A DNA stretch of 64,000 nucleotides from Candidatus Cacconaster equi (GTDB lineage: Bacteria; Bacteroidota; Bacteroidia; Bacteroidales; UBA932). The position numbers and the translations under genes were made by a program. Of the stretch, positions 42,878-51,641 are shown in pieces; position 1 is the stretch's first letter, and each line of letters starts with the position of its first letter. The notes beneath the pieces were generated by a model. It saw only the letters and a program-made list of their open reading frames with translations. It ran no database searches and was not told where the DNA came from. The stretch spans positions 44,323 to 108,322 of the forward strand of contig JAGHSK010000015.1 in assembly GCA_018065895.1 (NCBI GenBank). The letters are read 5' to 3'.

Positions 42878-43516
42878 ATGGATTATAATACTCAACGAAA
42901 GAAACTTATCCTGCCTGAATATGGCAGACACGTGCAGAAGATGCTGGAGCAGGTAAAATCTGTTCCTGACAAGGAAAAAAGAAGTGAGCAGGCGCGTGCC
43001 GTGGTGCAGGTGATGACTACGCTTAATCCTGGTATCAGAGAGTTCAACGATTACAAGCACAAACTTTGGGATCACGCCTATGTGATTGCAGGTTACGACC
43101 TCGACATAGATTCTCCGTATCCTGCCCCGGAGCCGGCGGACCTGATGTCAAAGCCTGAGAAGATCAAACTTCAGAAAGAACCGATAAAGGCTGCATGCTA
43201 CGGCCGCAATATCGAAAATATGATAAATCTCATCGCCGACCGTCCTGATGATGATGTAAAGAGGGAGATGATTCTCTGCCTTGCCACTTACATGCGGCAG
43301 CAGTATCTTATCTGGAACAAGGACAACGTGTCGGAGGAGACTATATTCGCGGATATAGAGAAACTCTCGGACGGCAGGCTGAAAGTGCCTGCGGACGTGC
43401 ATCTTTCGGCTATCTCGCACGATGCAGTGTTCTCCCGCCCGGGAATGAACATGGCGGGAATGCGCAACGGAGGGAACTTCAAAAAGAACAAAAACGGAAA
43501 GAAATTCAAAAAATAG
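42878..43516 (+). CDS. DUF4290-family protein
   Basis: A 212-residue cytoplasmic protein matching the Bacteroidota-specific DUF4290 family: MDYNTQRKKLILPEYGRHVQ at the start, NLIADRPDDDVKREMILCLA in the middle, then a basic low-complexity tail rich in N and K (FKKNKNGKKFKK). Function unknown. The ATG at 42878 is preferred to 42833 because the extension is hydrophobic and not family-like. ftsK begins six bases after its stop, so the two genes are likely co-transcribed. Confidence 0.85.
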   Translation: MDYNTQRKKLILPEYGRHVQKMLEQVKSVPDKEKRSEQARAVVQVMTTLNPGIREFNDYKHKLWDHAYVIAGYDLDIDSPYPAPEPADLMSKPEKIKLQKEPIKAACYGRNIENMINLIADRPDDDVKREMILCLATYMRQQYLIWNKDNVSEETIFADIEKLSDGRLKVPADVHLSAISHDAVFSRPGMNMAGMRNGGNFKKNKNGKKFKK

Positions 43517-43522
43517 CGGGTG

Positions 43523-45913
43523 ATGGCATCTACTGCGAAGAAAAAGAAGAAAAAAGAAATAAAGGAGAAGCGCCCATTGTTCGGTGACAATTTCGTCCGC
43601 ATTGCGAGGATTGTCACGGGGGTGGTGTTCGGCATTCTGACCATTTATACCATTGCCGCTCTCGTTTCGTATCTTTTTACATGGTATTCGGACCAGAGCC
43701 TCAAGTTCTCGGATTCAATGGCCTCCACTTCTGTTTCTGCTGCCAACAGCGGGGGCAAAATCGGCTTCATCTGGGCTGATTTCCTGATCTCCAAGCTTTT
43801 CGGATTCGGAGCATTTGTCCTTCCTGTATTCCTGGCTGCCATTACCGTGGCCTGTTTCCGCATCAAACGGGTCAATCTGTTGAGGGTATTCATCGTTTCA
43901 ATGCTCGGAGCGATAATTTGTTCCGTGCTTTGTGCATATATTTTCAGCTTTACCCCATATAATTTCTTCATCGGGTCAGGTGCCGGAGGTTCTTACGGAC
44001 ATTTTGCCAATGAGTGGCTCACCGGTATGCTCGGTACGCTTGGAGAGGGATGTCTGCTTTTTGTGGTGCTTTTCCTCTATGTGCTGCTGCTCACCCCGAA
44101 GGTGGCTTTCTGGTTCGACGATCTGGTTTATGGCGTGTCACACCGGGAAAAGAAGCCTGTGGAGGAGCGGGGGGCCGGACAGCTCGCCGCACAGGACGGA
44201 TTTGACGATCTGCTTTTTGAAAATGCGGCCGGAGAGGATGAACCGGAGGCGAGGAATTTGCTTGAAGATGCCGACGAACCGGATGTGGAACCGGATGTGG
44301 AACCTGCTGATGAGCCGGATGGCGGACAGATGGGCGACGTGACTCTGACGGTTGAAGCGTCCGGAAACAACTTCATCGAGAATATGGATCAGGAGGAGGG
44401 AGACAGACTTTATGATCCCCGACTTGACCTGCCGCACTATGAGTTTCCTTCACTTTCGTTGCTGAACGACTATCGTGACAAATGGTACGAAGTGTCGCGT
44501 GACGAACTTGAAAAGAACAAGCAGAGGATTGTAAATGCGCTTGACAGTTACAAGATAAAAGTTACAGCCATTACAGCCAAGATGGGACCGACAGTGACCC
44601 TTTACAAGATTCACCTGGCTGATGGCGTCAAGATCGCCCAAGTGCGCAGCCTCGAGGAGGATATAGCGATATCATTGGGCGCAAAGGGTGTCCGTGTAGT
44701 GACTTTGCTCGATTCTGTCGGAATAGAGGTGGCGAATGAAAAGCCGAGCGTGGTTGCTCTCAAAGCGATTCTGAATGCGCCTCAGTACCGCGATTCCAAA
44801 ATGGAACTTCCTATGGCAATGGGTATCACGGTTACCAATGAGCCTTTCTTCCTCGATCTTGCGAAGATGCCTCACCTTCTCGTTGCCGGTGCCACCGGTA
44901 TGGGTAAGTCCGTGGGCCTTAACGCAATGATAGCTTCACTGCTATATGCGAAGCATCCTGCCGAAATGAAGTTCGTCCTGGTCGATCCGAAAAAGGTTGA
45001 ACTGTCGCTCTATTCGAAGCTCGACAAGCATTTCCTCGCGATGGCCCCTGATGGGGATGAGCCTATCATTACCGACACCAAGAAGGTCGTTACCACGTTG
45101 AAGTCGCTCTGCATAGAGATGGACGCACGTTACGACCTGCTCAAGGCTGCGGATGTACGCCAGATAAAGGAATACAACGAGAAATTCCTCAACCGCAGAC
45201 TGAATCCGAACAACGGACATAAGTTCCTTCCGTACATCGTCGTGATAATCGATGAGTTTGCGGACCTGCTTATGACAGCCGGCAGGGAGATAGAGGAACC
45301 TATTGCAAGACTTGCGCAAAAGGCCCGTGCAGTGGGAATACACCTGATCATTGCCACACAGAGGCCTACAACCAATATCATCACCGGTACCATCAAGGCT
45401 AACTTCAATTCCCGCATCGCCTTCAAGGTGAACTCGGGAGTGGATTCGAAGACGATTCTCGACAGTCCGGGGGCCCAGCGTCTGATCGGACGCGGCGATA
45501 TGCTTGTGGTGCATCCGGGAGCTGACCTCACGCGTGTGCAGTGCGCCCTTATCGACACTCCTGAAATCATAGAGCTTGTAAAGGCTATCAGCAGTCAGCG
45601 TGGATATGGACAGCCTTTCATGCTGCCTGAGTATGTTGATGAAAGCGAGGAAGGCGGCGCTACGGACATTGACCTTCACAAGAGGGACGCTCTGTTTGAG
45701 GAGTGCGCAAAGATGGTGGTTCAGTACCAGCAAGGCTCCACCTCAATGTTCCAGCGCAAGTTGGGTATAGGTTATGCGCGTGCCGGCAGAATCATGGACC
45801 AGCTTGAAGCTGCAGGAGTTGTGGGACCGCAGGAAGGTAGTAAGGCACGAAATGTGTATATATCTGATTTTGACGCTCTGGATGCTCTCCTCGAGTCGTT
45901 GGACCATATATAG
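43523..45913 (+). CDS. ftsK: DNA translocase FtsK/SpoIIIE
   Basis: Septal DNA pump for chromosome segregation at division. The 796-residue protein has a basic N-terminus, four membrane helices (about 30-200), an acidic linker (215-300) with the repeat EPDVEPDVEPADEPD, and the alpha/beta motor with Walker A GATGMGKS (456-463) and Walker B VVIIDEFADLL. The C-terminal gamma winged helix (STSMFQRKLGIGYARAGRIM) should read polar KOPS-like sequences. GTG at 43520 is an alternative start one codon earlier. A LolA-like gene follows after 13 bases. Confidence 0.95.
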   Translation: MASTAKKKKKKEIKEKRPLFGDNFVRIARIVTGVVFGILTIYTIAALVSYLFTWYSDQSLKFSDSMASTSVSAANSGGKIGFIWADFLISKLFGFGAFVLPVFLAAITVACFRIKRVNLLRVFIVSMLGAIICSVLCAYIFSFTPYNFFIGSGAGGSYGHFANEWLTGMLGTLGEGCLLFVVLFLYVLLLTPKVAFWFDDLVYGVSHREKKPVEERGAGQLAAQDGFDDLLFENAAGEDEPEARNLLEDADEPDVEPDVEPADEPDGGQMGDVTLTVEASGNNFIENMDQEEGDRLYDPRLDLPHYEFPSLSLLNDYRDKWYEVSRDELEKNKQRIVNALDSYKIKVTAITAKMGPTVTLYKIHLADGVKIAQVRSLEEDIAISLGAKGVRVVTLLDSVGIEVANEKPSVVALKAILNAPQYRDSKMELPMAMGITVTNEPFFLDLAKMPHLLVAGATGMGKSVGLNAMIASLLYAKHPAEMKFVLVDPKKVELSLYSKLDKHFLAMAPDGDEPIITDTKKVVTTLKSLCIEMDARYDLLKAADVRQIKEYNEKFLNRRLNPNNGHKFLPYIVVIIDEFADLLMTAGREIEEPIARLAQKARAVGIHLIIATQRPTTNIITGTIKANFNSRIAFKVNSGVDSKTILDSPGAQRLIGRGDMLVVHPGADLTRVQCALIDTPEIIELVKAISSQRGYGQPFMLPEYVDESEEGGATDIDLHKRDALFEECAKMVVQYQQGSTSMFQRKLGIGYARAGRIMDQLEAAGVVGPQEGSKARNVYISDFDALDALLESLDHI

Positions 45914-45926
45914 AACCGGTTTTCAA

Positions 45927-46355
45927 ATGAAAAGATTTTTTGTTGCGCTTCTGCTTCTTTCCTGTGCCGTTGCCGGCGCTCAGAACAGGTTTTCCTGCGA
46001 TTTCAAGTTGTATGACAAGAAATCCGAAACCAAGCCGCTGGTCAGCGGAATAGCCTATGTGCAGGACAATTGCTACAGAATAGAATCCGCCGAAGGCTTT
46101 GTGGTTGGAAACGGGATTACCAGATGGCTTTACAGGGCGAAGAGCGAAGAACTTGTAATTGAAGATGATGATTCGTCGATTTTCCAGAGACTGACGCTTG
46201 TACAGTCATCGGAGAGTACCGCTACCGTGACCTATTCCAAATACAGGGCTGAACTCACCGAAATAAAAAGCACAGAGAAACTCCCTGTGCAATTCTTCAG
46301 CGTTGACGTCAAGAGCCTTGGGCCGAACGTCATTACAACAGACCTGCGTGACTGA
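45927..46355 (+). CDS. LolA-like periplasmic lipoprotein carrier, short
   Basis: A 142-residue predicted periplasmic protein with signal peptide (LLLLSCAVAGAQ) and a beta-rich body: GIAYVQDNCYRIESAEGFVV, NGITRWLYRAKSEELVIED. It resembles LolA-family carriers that are commonly next to ftsK in Bacteroidota. It is shorter than the usual 200 residues, so function as a full carrier is uncertain. The start at 45927 lies after the ftsK stop. Its 3' end overlaps the NUDIX gene on the other strand by 23 bases. Confidence 0.7.
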   Translation: MKRFFVALLLLSCAVAGAQNRFSCDFKLYDKKSETKPLVSGIAYVQDNCYRIESAEGFVVGNGITRWLYRAKSEELVIEDDDSSIFQRLTLVQSSESTATVTYSKYRAELTEIKSTEKLPVQFFSVDVKSLGPNVITTDLRD

Positions 46356-46809
46356 AAACTTCCTTGATAGAAGGGAACGTGGCTTCAGCTATTGTTTGAA
46401 GCCTCTCTTTTGATACCCATTCAACTTTTGTGATTTCCTCCTCGGTTTGTGGGACGGGCTCTTCCGCCCCCGAGCATTCCATAGTGTACCACGATGTCCT
46501 TTTGATGCACGATTCTCCTAAAAGTTTGTATGTGTGGAAGGTATCGCATATGTGAGTTGAAAGATGCAGTTCCTTCAGACCTGTTTCCTCGCTGACTTCG
46601 CGAAGCGCGCATTGTTCGATGGTTTCTCCCGGTTCCTGCTTTCCTTTGGGAAGATCCCATATATCACGTCTGAATATTACGAGATATTCTCCCTTACTGT
46701 TTCTTACCAGTCCTCCTCCCGCATTGATTTTCTTGAATCTGTTGCAGAATTCGGGCATTGCCGCATCATCTACCGTGATGCACTCCCTGTTGAAATATAC
46801 GTTTGCCAT
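46333..46809 (-). CDS. NUDIX hydrolase
   Basis: Pyrophosphohydrolase of unknown substrate. The 158-residue protein contains a full Nudix box: GKQEPGETIEQCALREVSEE followed by TGL, with the metal-binding REVSEE core. The ATG at 46809 gives the common length; the longer frame to 46965 would run into the divergent methyltransferase gene. The N-terminus (residues 1-25) is not part of the Nudix fold. Confidence 0.9.
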   Translation of the reverse strand: MANVYFNRECITVDDAAMPEFCNRFKKINAGGGLVRNSKGEYLVIFRRDIWDLPKGKQEPGETIEQCALREVSEETGLKELHLSTHICDTFHTYKLLGESCIKRTSWYTMECSGAEEPVPQTEEEITKVEWVSKERLQTIAEATFPSIKEVFSHAGLL

Positions 46810-46817
46810 ATTTTGTT

Positions 46818-46825
46818 TATCTTTG
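46818..46825 (+). promoter_or_regulatory. Candidate -7 box for the RNA methyltransferase gene
   Basis: TATCTTTG, a perfect -7 match, 21 bases before the ATG at 46847. No clear -33 element. Confidence 0.45.
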
Positions 46826-46846
46826 CAAAGATACGAAGAGTTTTCG

Positions 46847-48034
46847 ATGCTGCAGAATGATTTTATCAACATGCTCGTGGAATCGGTCGGTGAACAACGG
46901 GCGGAACGCATTGTTGCGGCCTTGGACACGGAGCCGGAAGTATCTGTCAGGGTCAATCCTTTCAAGCTGGCTGTCGGCGATTTACGCGAGCATTTCGGCG
47001 AACTTGCAGGTGATCCTGTGCCTTGGGCTGAGGATGAGGCCTTCTATTTGAAAAATCGGGCTTCCTTTACGCTGGATCCTTTATTCCATGCCGGCGGATA
47101 CTATGTGCAGGAAGCCGGCTCGATGTATGTGGGCAAGCTTGTTCGGGATATTTTTCGTCTGTCGGGGCGTAATTCCGGCTTGAATGTCCTTGATCTGTGT
47201 GCGGCTCCCGGCGGGAAGACGACCCAGCTTCTTTCCTGCCTGATGGATGCCCCGGGAACTCCTTCCCGTGGAAACAGGCTTACGGCCAATGAGGTCGTTC
47301 CGTCCAGAGTGGCGGCTCTCTCTGAAAACGTGGCCAAATGGGGATGCTCAGGAGTGACGGTGACCAATAATGATCCGTCACATTTCGCGGGCATGTCGTA
47401 TGATATCATCGTCGTGGATGCGCCGTGTTCCGGGGAAGGCATGTTCCGCAAGGACATCAAGGCTCAGGAAAACTGGTCCGTAAACAATGTCCAGCTATGC
47501 GCGGCCCGTCAGCGCCGCATTCTGAGCGATATATGGCCGTCGCTGCTCGACGGGGGCTATATGATATATTCCACTTGTACCTTCAACCGTATTGAAGATG
47601 AGCAGATGGTGGAGTGGATCTGCTCCTGCCTCGGAGGTGAATCTCTGGAGATGCGGCACTTCTATCCCGGAGAGAATCGTGGTGAAGGCTTCTTCGCTGC
47701 TCTGATTCATAAGTCTTCCGAAACAGGGGTGGGGGACAAACCCTCCACGGCCAAGCCCGGGCGGAGCCTTCGCGTTTTCAATTCGCTTTTCCCGATGGCG
47801 GACGAGGCTCTTTCCGTAAATCTTCCCCCTGACAGATATCCAAAAGTGGAACTTTCCAGAGAAGATGCTTTGAAATTTCTCTCAAAGGATTCCCTGTCTT
47901 TCCCTGATATGCCCTTGGGGTATATTCTTTTGACTTATAAGGGACTGGGCCTTGGCTTTGTCAAGAACTTGGGGAAACGTGCCAACAATCTTCATCCGAT
48001 GCCCCGTCGCATCCGGCAGTCAATTTCAAAATAA
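46847..48034 (+). CDS. NOL1/NOP2/sun-family RNA (cytosine-5) methyltransferase, RsmF-like
   Basis: Predicted 5-methylcytosine methyltransferase for rRNA. The 395-residue protein has an N-terminal RNA-binding part with SVRVNPFK, the SAM site DLCAAPGGKTTQ, and two catalytic cysteines: C194 in DAPCSGEGMFRK and C244 in STCTFN. A C-terminal domain with FPMADEALSV and PRRIRQSISK is like the RsmF accessory module. The start at 46847 begins MLQNDFINML as in family members; the longer frame overlaps the divergent NUDIX gene. Confidence 0.9.
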   Translation: MLQNDFINMLVESVGEQRAERIVAALDTEPEVSVRVNPFKLAVGDLREHFGELAGDPVPWAEDEAFYLKNRASFTLDPLFHAGGYYVQEAGSMYVGKLVRDIFRLSGRNSGLNVLDLCAAPGGKTTQLLSCLMDAPGTPSRGNRLTANEVVPSRVAALSENVAKWGCSGVTVTNNDPSHFAGMSYDIIVVDAPCSGEGMFRKDIKAQENWSVNNVQLCAARQRRILSDIWPSLLDGGYMIYSTCTFNRIEDEQMVEWICSCLGGESLEMRHFYPGENRGEGFFAALIHKSSETGVGDKPSTAKPGRSLRVFNSLFPMADEALSVNLPPDRYPKVELSREDALKFLSKDSLSFPDMPLGYILLTYKGLGLGFVKNLGKRANNLHPMPRRIRQSISK

Positions 48035-48035
48035 T

Positions 48036-48051
48036 GCTTCAGACGTGAAGC
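48036..48051. terminator. Possible bidirectional terminator hairpin
   Basis: GCTTCA-GACG-TGAAGC forms a perfect six-base stem between the convergent methyltransferase and hypothetical genes. On the minus strand it is followed by ATTATTTTG, on the plus strand by CTTCC, so it fits the minus-strand gene better. The stem is short. Confidence 0.4.
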
Positions 48052-48057
48052 CTTCCG

Positions 48058-48504
48058 CTATTGCGGAACGACGGTCTCTCCTCCTGAAATGGCGGCTCCG
48101 GCAGAGAGTTCCGCCTCTGCATCAATGTCGGTAGGAAGCGGACTTATGGAAACGATGGAATCAACGATGTATTTGGTATATCCTCTCCAAGGAAGAGCTC
48201 CGAAATACTCCTTGTAGTGCAGTTCCATATTTTTGCCGCTCTCTGTCATCAGCTTCTTGGCAATCTGCTCGTTTTTGATGGAGAACTCGAATTCGTAGGA
48301 AGATATGCTTCCCGCTGATTTTGAACGGATACCGCTTTGAATCAGCTTTCCTTCGTATGTTTTGAAAACTACACCTTTGTAAACCACATAGTTGAGTGAG
48401 CCGCTCTTGACACCCTCACCAAATACGAAATAGAAACGGAAGTAGATGAATGCAACCAGTCCGACGGCCACCACAACGGCCATGATGCGCAAGAATTTCT
48501 TCAT
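48058..48504 (-). CDS. Membrane-anchored hypothetical protein
   Basis: A 148-residue protein with one N-terminal membrane helix (IMAVVVAVGLVAFIYFRFYFVF) and a soluble domain (YVVYKGVVFKTYEGKLIQSG, YEFEFSIKNEQIAKKLM). Proteins of this pattern occur widely in Bacteroidota without a known role; I recall that they are sometimes mislabelled as a phosphogluconate dehydrogenase, but no such fold is visible. It follows a multi-pass membrane gene by five bases on the same strand. Confidence 0.65.
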   Translation of the reverse strand: MKKFLRIMAVVVAVGLVAFIYFRFYFVFGEGVKSGSLNYVVYKGVVFKTYEGKLIQSGIRSKSAGSISSYEFEFSIKNEQIAKKLMTESGKNMELHYKEYFGALPWRGYTKYIVDSIVSISPLPTDIDAEAELSAGAAISGGETVVPQ

Positions 48505-48509
48505 AGATG

Positions 48510-49508
48510 CTATTTGATAAAATAAGTTACTCTTTCAACGATTATTATCAGGATGATGACCATCGTAAGGATGCCGGTATGTTTCCCCACGCGGACGTTT
48601 TCGGCATTGTACAGTTCGTTGCCCACAAGGGAGAGGGGGACGGCTGCAATGATTGACCACGGGTGTCTTGTGCCCGTGGAGAAGACCGCGGCTATGACGG
48701 CGGTGGATATCAGTATGAAAATAAGCCTGATATATACTTTGTATTTTGAAATTTTGAATCTTCCGAGATTTTTCAGGATTGTAAGGATGCTTACTATGGC
48801 GAAAATGGTCAGAGTGGCCATTTTGCAAATCGTTGCGAGTGATATGTGAAGGTTGTCCAGGCCTATGTCCAGAATCCTTGCCGAAAATTCCGGCAGAACT
48901 CCCATTGCTGTATCGATGCCGTAGACAAGATAAATGATGGCGGAAACAACTCCGAAGGGCATTGCCAGCGACAGGATGAAGGAGAAGATGTATTTCAGTT
49001 TGTCGTCAGCCAGATCGATGCCCGAAAACAGCAGTACCGGAGCAAGCCAGATGAGAGGTGGACAGAAGCATACCGCGATGGCCATCAGAAAGTTAGAAAC
49101 GAAGAGATGGCTGACGTTCTGTCCGGCTGCTTCGTAGTAGAAGAAGTAGTTGAGAACAGGTACGAGAAGGAATGCAGCGACGTGAAATGGGGACAGATAG
49201 ATGGAATAGGGATTGGAGAGTGCCAGGATGAGGAAAATCATCGGGACAAAGTATCTGTAGCCGGTCGAATACCTGTCGGTGAATCGCGCCAGCATCAGTC
49301 CTGTCGCAACGAGCAGCAGAGTGGCCGCAGTAACTGATTGCCAGGGTTTTGCGAAGGTCAGAAAAGACTCTCCGGTGAACTTGCCGAAAAAGAGCGGGGA
49401 ACTGTACTCCAAGGCTTTGATAGGAATAATCAATCCGCTGATGTACAGTGCGATGACGAACATGAACGTCAGTGTGAAGTATCGGCTGTAACTAAGGTTT
49501 CTGCTCAT
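48510..49508 (-). CDS. Multi-pass membrane protein (DUF6427-like)
   Basis: A 332-residue integral membrane protein with about ten hydrophobic helices, for example TLTFMFVIALYISGLIIPI, IFLILALSNPYSIYLSPF and TMVIILIIIVERVTYFIK. It fits a Bacteroidota-specific family of unknown function; the DUF name is a tentative recollection. The ATG at 49508 was chosen because the upstream extension contains the divergent promoter. A TACCTTTG -7 box lies directly upstream. Confidence 0.6.
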   Translation of the reverse strand: MSRNLSYSRYFTLTFMFVIALYISGLIIPIKALEYSSPLFFGKFTGESFLTFAKPWQSVTAATLLLVATGLMLARFTDRYSTGYRYFVPMIFLILALSNPYSIYLSPFHVAAFLLVPVLNYFFYYEAAGQNVSHLFVSNFLMAIAVCFCPPLIWLAPVLLFSGIDLADDKLKYIFSFILSLAMPFGVVSAIIYLVYGIDTAMGVLPEFSARILDIGLDNLHISLATICKMATLTIFAIVSILTILKNLGRFKISKYKVYIRLIFILISTAVIAAVFSTGTRHPWSIIAAVPLSLVGNELYNAENVRVGKHTGILTMVIILIIIVERVTYFIK

Positions 49509-49539
49509 TTGCACAAAGGTAATATTTTTACTAACTTTG
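49508..49539 (+). promoter_or_regulatory. Promoter of the DUF4296 - radical SAM - deoC operon
   Basis: TTTG (49508-49511), a 20-base spacer and TAACTTTG (49532-49539) match the Bacteroidota consensus. Transcription should start near 49546, only about six bases before the first GTG, so the first gene may be nearly leaderless. Confidence 0.65.
49514..49521 (-). promoter_or_regulatory. Candidate -7 box for the multi-pass membrane gene
   Basis: The minus strand reads TACCTTTG, a perfect -7 match, within the divergent promoter region and inside the spacer of the plus-strand promoter. The two promoters may therefore compete. Confidence 0.45.
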
Positions 49540-49551
49540 TCATAATAAAAT

Positions 49552-50070
49552 GTGCGTGTGGAAGTGAAAAGAATCTGTTGTTTTCTGCTGCTTTTAGGTC
49601 TTCTTTCCGGATGCCGTGAGAGGGCTGACGTCATTCCGATGGACAAGATGGAATCACTGCTCTACGATATGTATGCGCTTGACGCCTATCTGGAGTACGA
49701 CGATGAAGTGCGGGCTTCAGCCGATTCGCTCTCCGTCTATCTTCCCCTGATTGAAAAATACGGGTATGACAGGGATATGTTCGAAAAGTCGATGCGTTAC
49801 TATATCGGTCACGATGACGACATCTCTGAAATCATAAAGGAGGTCCGCGAGAGGATGCGCAACAGGGTCAGTGAGCTGGATGCGGCGATGAACGGGGAAG
49901 AACCCGTCAAGATGAGGGAGATCGACGATCCGGTTGACAGTACGGAAGGAAAAAAAGGTCGGATACGGAGAAACAATCCGTCACGTCGTGTCATTGAAAA
50001 TACTCTGGACAAGGAGGCGGACAAGAAAATAATAGAAGGCAGGGAAAAGGAGGAAGGAGGAGAGGTCTGA
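49552..50070 (+). CDS. DUF4296-family lipoprotein
   Basis: A 172-residue predicted lipoprotein, signal FLLLLGLLSGC. It carries the DUF4296 pattern IPMDKMESLLYDMYALDAYL and RYYIGHDDDISEIIKEVRER, then a basic, low-complexity C-terminus (GREKEEGGEV). Function unknown; the family is restricted to Bacteroidota. Only GTG starts are available (49552, 49558, 49564); the first is given. The ATG at 49550 is out of frame. The stop overlaps the next ATG by one base. Confidence 0.78.
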   Translation: MRVEVKRICCFLLLLGLLSGCRERADVIPMDKMESLLYDMYALDAYLEYDDEVRASADSLSVYLPLIEKYGYDRDMFEKSMRYYIGHDDDISEIIKEVRERMRNRVSELDAAMNGEEPVKMREIDDPVDSTEGKKGRIRRNNPSRRVIENTLDKEADKKIIEGREKEEGGEV

Positions 50071-50846
50071 TGTCGTTGCAGTTTGACAATATAGTTTTTG
50101 GCCCTATCCGCAGCCGCAGGCTTGGCAGTTCCCTTGGAGTGAACCTTCTGCCGATGCACGGCAAGGTGTGCAGTTTCGACTGCATATATTGTGAATGCGG
50201 ATGGAATGCCGATGGAATGGGGGACAGGACTCTCCCGTCTTTCCGGGAGGTGTGCGACGCTCTTGAAAACGGTGTGAAAAAGTGTCACGACGAAGGTACG
50301 CCTGTCGATACCATAACTTTTTCAGGCAATGGGGAGCCCACTCTCCATCCCGATTTTCCTGCAATAATCGAAAAGACTCTCGAAGTACGTGCAAAATATT
50401 ATCCTTCTGCGAAAGTCTCCGTTCTGTCCAATGCCACTCAGCTTGGGAGGCCGGGAGTGAAGGAGGCTCTGGCCAAGGTCGACAACCCGATTCTCAAGAT
50501 TGATTCAGGTGTGGATTCGTTCGCCCGTCTGATGGACCGGCCGGTATCGGAGGCATACAGCATCAATGATGTGGCAGGCAACCTGTCCTGGTTCAAGGGG
50601 GATTTCATCCTTCAGACAATGTTTCTCCGCGGAAAGGATGGGGAGACCGTCATCGACTGCCTGGATCCTGTACTTGTCAGGGCATGGCAGGAACTTGTCC
50701 TGAGGTTGAGACCGAGGGAGGTGATGATGTACACACTTGACAGAGTTCCTCCTCTCGCCACTTTGGAGAAGGTGACAGTCCGGCAGATGGAGGCTGTGGC
50801 CGCGCCTTTGGTGGCAGAAGGAATCAAGGTTCAAATAAAAGGTTGA
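50070..50846 (+). CDS. Radical SAM protein
   Basis: The 258-residue protein has CSFDCIYCECG (the C-x3-C-x2-C cluster site near residues 35-42) and the SAM-binding GNGEPTLHPDFPAII. It resembles the small stand-alone radical SAM proteins with an LPMHGKVCSFDCIYC start; substrate unknown. Its ATG overlaps the preceding stop (TGATG). It is one operon with DUF4296 and deoC. No SPASM-type C-terminal cysteine cluster is present. Confidence 0.85.
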   Translation: MSLQFDNIVFGPIRSRRLGSSLGVNLLPMHGKVCSFDCIYCECGWNADGMGDRTLPSFREVCDALENGVKKCHDEGTPVDTITFSGNGEPTLHPDFPAIIEKTLEVRAKYYPSAKVSVLSNATQLGRPGVKEALAKVDNPILKIDSGVDSFARLMDRPVSEAYSINDVAGNLSWFKGDFILQTMFLRGKDGETVIDCLDPVLVRAWQELVLRLRPREVMMYTLDRVPPLATLEKVTVRQMEAVAAPLVAEGIKVQIKG

Positions 50847-50851
50847 TTGAA

Positions 50852-51640
50852 ATGAATGAGAAAGAGATATATGCCGCTGCGCTGGGATTGATTGATCTTA
50901 CTTCCCTTAACGGCACTGACACATATACCGGAATCGCTTCCATGACGGAGAAGGTAAACAGGTTCAACGAGGTTTTCCCGAATTACCCGTTGCCGGCGTC
51001 AATATGCGTTTATCCGAATTTCGCTTTCACCGTGGCACATACCCGCAAAGTGTATGATGTCCACGTGACAGTTGTGGGAGGATGTTTCCCCGCTTCCCAA
51101 AGCCCTTTGAAGGTCAAGGTGTTCGAATGTGTGTCGGCAGTTCAGGATGGTGCTGACGAGGTTGACATAGTTCTGGCGCTCAACTCTTTTCTGGAGGGGA
51201 ACAGAGATGCCGCGTCTTCCGAGATACGTGAAATCGGTCGTGCAATCCGTGCGGTGAATCCCGGTGTGCTGCTCAAGGTGATTCTGGAGACAGGCGCCCT
51301 TTCTGATGAGCAGATTGCCGAGGCTTCCTTCCTTGCAATGGAGGCGGGAGCTGATTTCATCAAGACTTCGACAGGAAAGATGCAGCCTGCTGCCACACCT
51401 CAGGCTGCCAGAATCATGTGCGGCTGCATAAAGAAATATTGGGAGAAGACGGGACGTATGGTTGGATTCAAGCCGGCCGGTGGCATCTCCACTCCTGAAG
51501 ATGCCGTGACATATTACAACATAGTCAAGGATATTCTGGGTGATAAGTGGCTGTGCAAGCGTTATTTCCGTTTCGGAGCCAGCCGTATGGCCAACAATCT
51601 TCTCTCTGCATTGGAAGAGAGGGAAATAAAATATTTTTAA
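50852..51640 (+). CDS. deoC: Deoxyribose-phosphate aldolase
   Basis: Splits 2-deoxyribose 5-phosphate into glyceraldehyde 3-phosphate and acetaldehyde. The 262-residue class I aldolase has IDLTSLNGTDT at the N-terminus, GADEVDIVLALNSFL, LLKVILETGAL with the proton-relay lysine, and FIKTSTGK with the Schiff-base lysine, followed by FKPAGGIST. The ATG at 50852 was chosen over the TTG at 50843 that overlaps the radical SAM stop. The next gene starts one base after its stop. Confidence 0.95.
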   Translation: MNEKEIYAAALGLIDLTSLNGTDTYTGIASMTEKVNRFNEVFPNYPLPASICVYPNFAFTVAHTRKVYDVHVTVVGGCFPASQSPLKVKVFECVSAVQDGADEVDIVLALNSFLEGNRDAASSEIREIGRAIRAVNPGVLLKVILETGALSDEQIAEASFLAMEAGADFIKTSTGKMQPAATPQAARIMCGCIKKYWEKTGRMVGFKPAGGISTPEDAVTYYNIVKDILGDKWLCKRYFRFGASRMANNLLSALEEREIKYF

Positions 51641-51641
51641 G

